From Pseudomonadota bacterium (GTDB lineage Bacteria > Myxococcota > Bradymonadia > UBA4248): 5,323 bases of DNA. The stretch covers positions 1 through 5,323 of the forward strand of contig JAGBXG010000247.1 of assembly GCA_017629415.1 (NCBI GenBank), given 5' to 3'. The notes below the pieces were generated by a model that saw nothing but the letters and a program-made list of their open reading frames with translations, did not search any database and was not told where the DNA came from. Below, in pieces: positions 5,174-5,323 of this stretch. How positions within the stretch are numbered: position 1 is the first letter of the stretch; the number at the start of each line of letters is the position of its first letter. Both the position numbers and the translations under genes were made by a program.

Positions 5174-5236
5174 CCAAAAAACGAGTGTTAACACTACCCG
5201 GCTAACTTACAAAAAACGTCAAATCTATTGTGGGTT

Positions 5237-5257
5237 CCAAGGGGCTCAGCCCCTTGG
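5237..5257. repeat. Perfect GC-rich palindrome
   Basis: CCAAGGGGCT (5237-5246) and AGCCCCTTGG (5248-5257) are perfect complements around a single C. As RNA this gives a 9-bp stem with a 3-nt loop. No T tract follows on either strand, so it is not a good terminator. Its GGGGCT/AGCCCC core resembles hairpins of the element at 858-929. Confidence 0.6.
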
Positions 5258-5269
5258 CGAGGTTTCGGG

Positions 5270-5320
5270 CACGGTGTACGCAAAATCACAAAAGACTTAC
5301 GAAGTGGTGTGCTACAGGAA
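5270..5320. repeat. Direct repeat, copy B
   Basis: This is the second copy of the repeat at 5093-5143, starting 177 nt further on in the same orientation. The repeat may continue past the window edge three bases later. It shows no coding constraint: differences fall at all codon positions in the one frame open across most of both copies. Confidence 0.6.
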
Positions 5321-5323
5321 AGC

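Larger units (their letters stand above)
5042..5323. other. Gene-free region upstream of feoA
   Basis: No convincing coding frame lies here on either strand. It holds a lone GTTAG half-site at 5071-5075, a C-rich run, two diverged direct repeats (5093-5143 and 5270-5320), a strong bidirectional terminator (5146-5173), the 10-bp palindrome GTGTTAACAC (5185-5194) and a 21-nt palindrome (5237-5257). It probably separates the feo genes from a unit beyond the right edge. Confidence 0.6.

Noticed and set aside
5093..5320. CRISPR array or coding remnant in the right-hand direct repeats
   Set aside because: There are only two diverged copies at 177-nt spacing, too long and too different for CRISPR. 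Mismatches show no third-position bias, so coding origin is not supported.

Overview
The window comes from a diderm (Gram-negative-type) bacterium of moderate GC. It carries the end of a TonB-dependent outer-membrane receptor and a ferrous-iron (Feo) uptake locus that includes a signal-peptide-bearing, probably outer-membrane, beta-barrel protein. FeoB, FeoA and the small FeoB-associated Cys-rich membrane protein together are common in anaerobic or microaerophilic bacteria. A proteobacterial/deltaproteobacterial or gut-type lineage is plausible, but the sequence alone does not fix the taxon.

Layout, left to right. Positions 1-747 (+) hold the C-terminal 248 residues of a TonB-dependent receptor, cut by the left edge. 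Positions 748-979 are a convergent intergenic region with a bidirectional intrinsic terminator (786-814) and a GC-rich compound palindrome (858-929). All remaining genes lie on the minus strand, in transcription order: feoA (4901-4665), an acidic beta-barrel protein (4394-3627), feoB (3402-1201) and a 58-residue FeoB-associated Cys-rich membrane protein (1156-980). The spacers are about 270, 224 and 44 nt, and each contains inverted repeats or hairpins. Positions 4902-5323 hold no gene. They contain the probable feoA promoter with two similar palindromes, then a strong bidirectional terminator and two diverged copies of a roughly 51-nt direct repeat.

How the genes may work together: FeoB is the inner-membrane Fe(II) transporter with a cytosolic G domain, FeoA is its small SH3-like cytosolic partner, and the Cys-rich protein is a frequent accessory downstream of feoB. 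The unusual member is the beta-barrel protein between feoA and feoB. Its mature form has 41 Asp/Glu against 4 Lys/Arg, and in several predicted strands the acidic residues alternate with hydrophobic ones, as expected for an acidic, cation-attracting lumen. I infer, without proof, that it could be an outer-membrane entry route for Fe(II) that feeds FeoB. The two GTTAG-N6-CTAAC palindromes around a consensus TTGACA -35 box look like operators for a metal-responsive repressor. They do not look like a classical Fur box.
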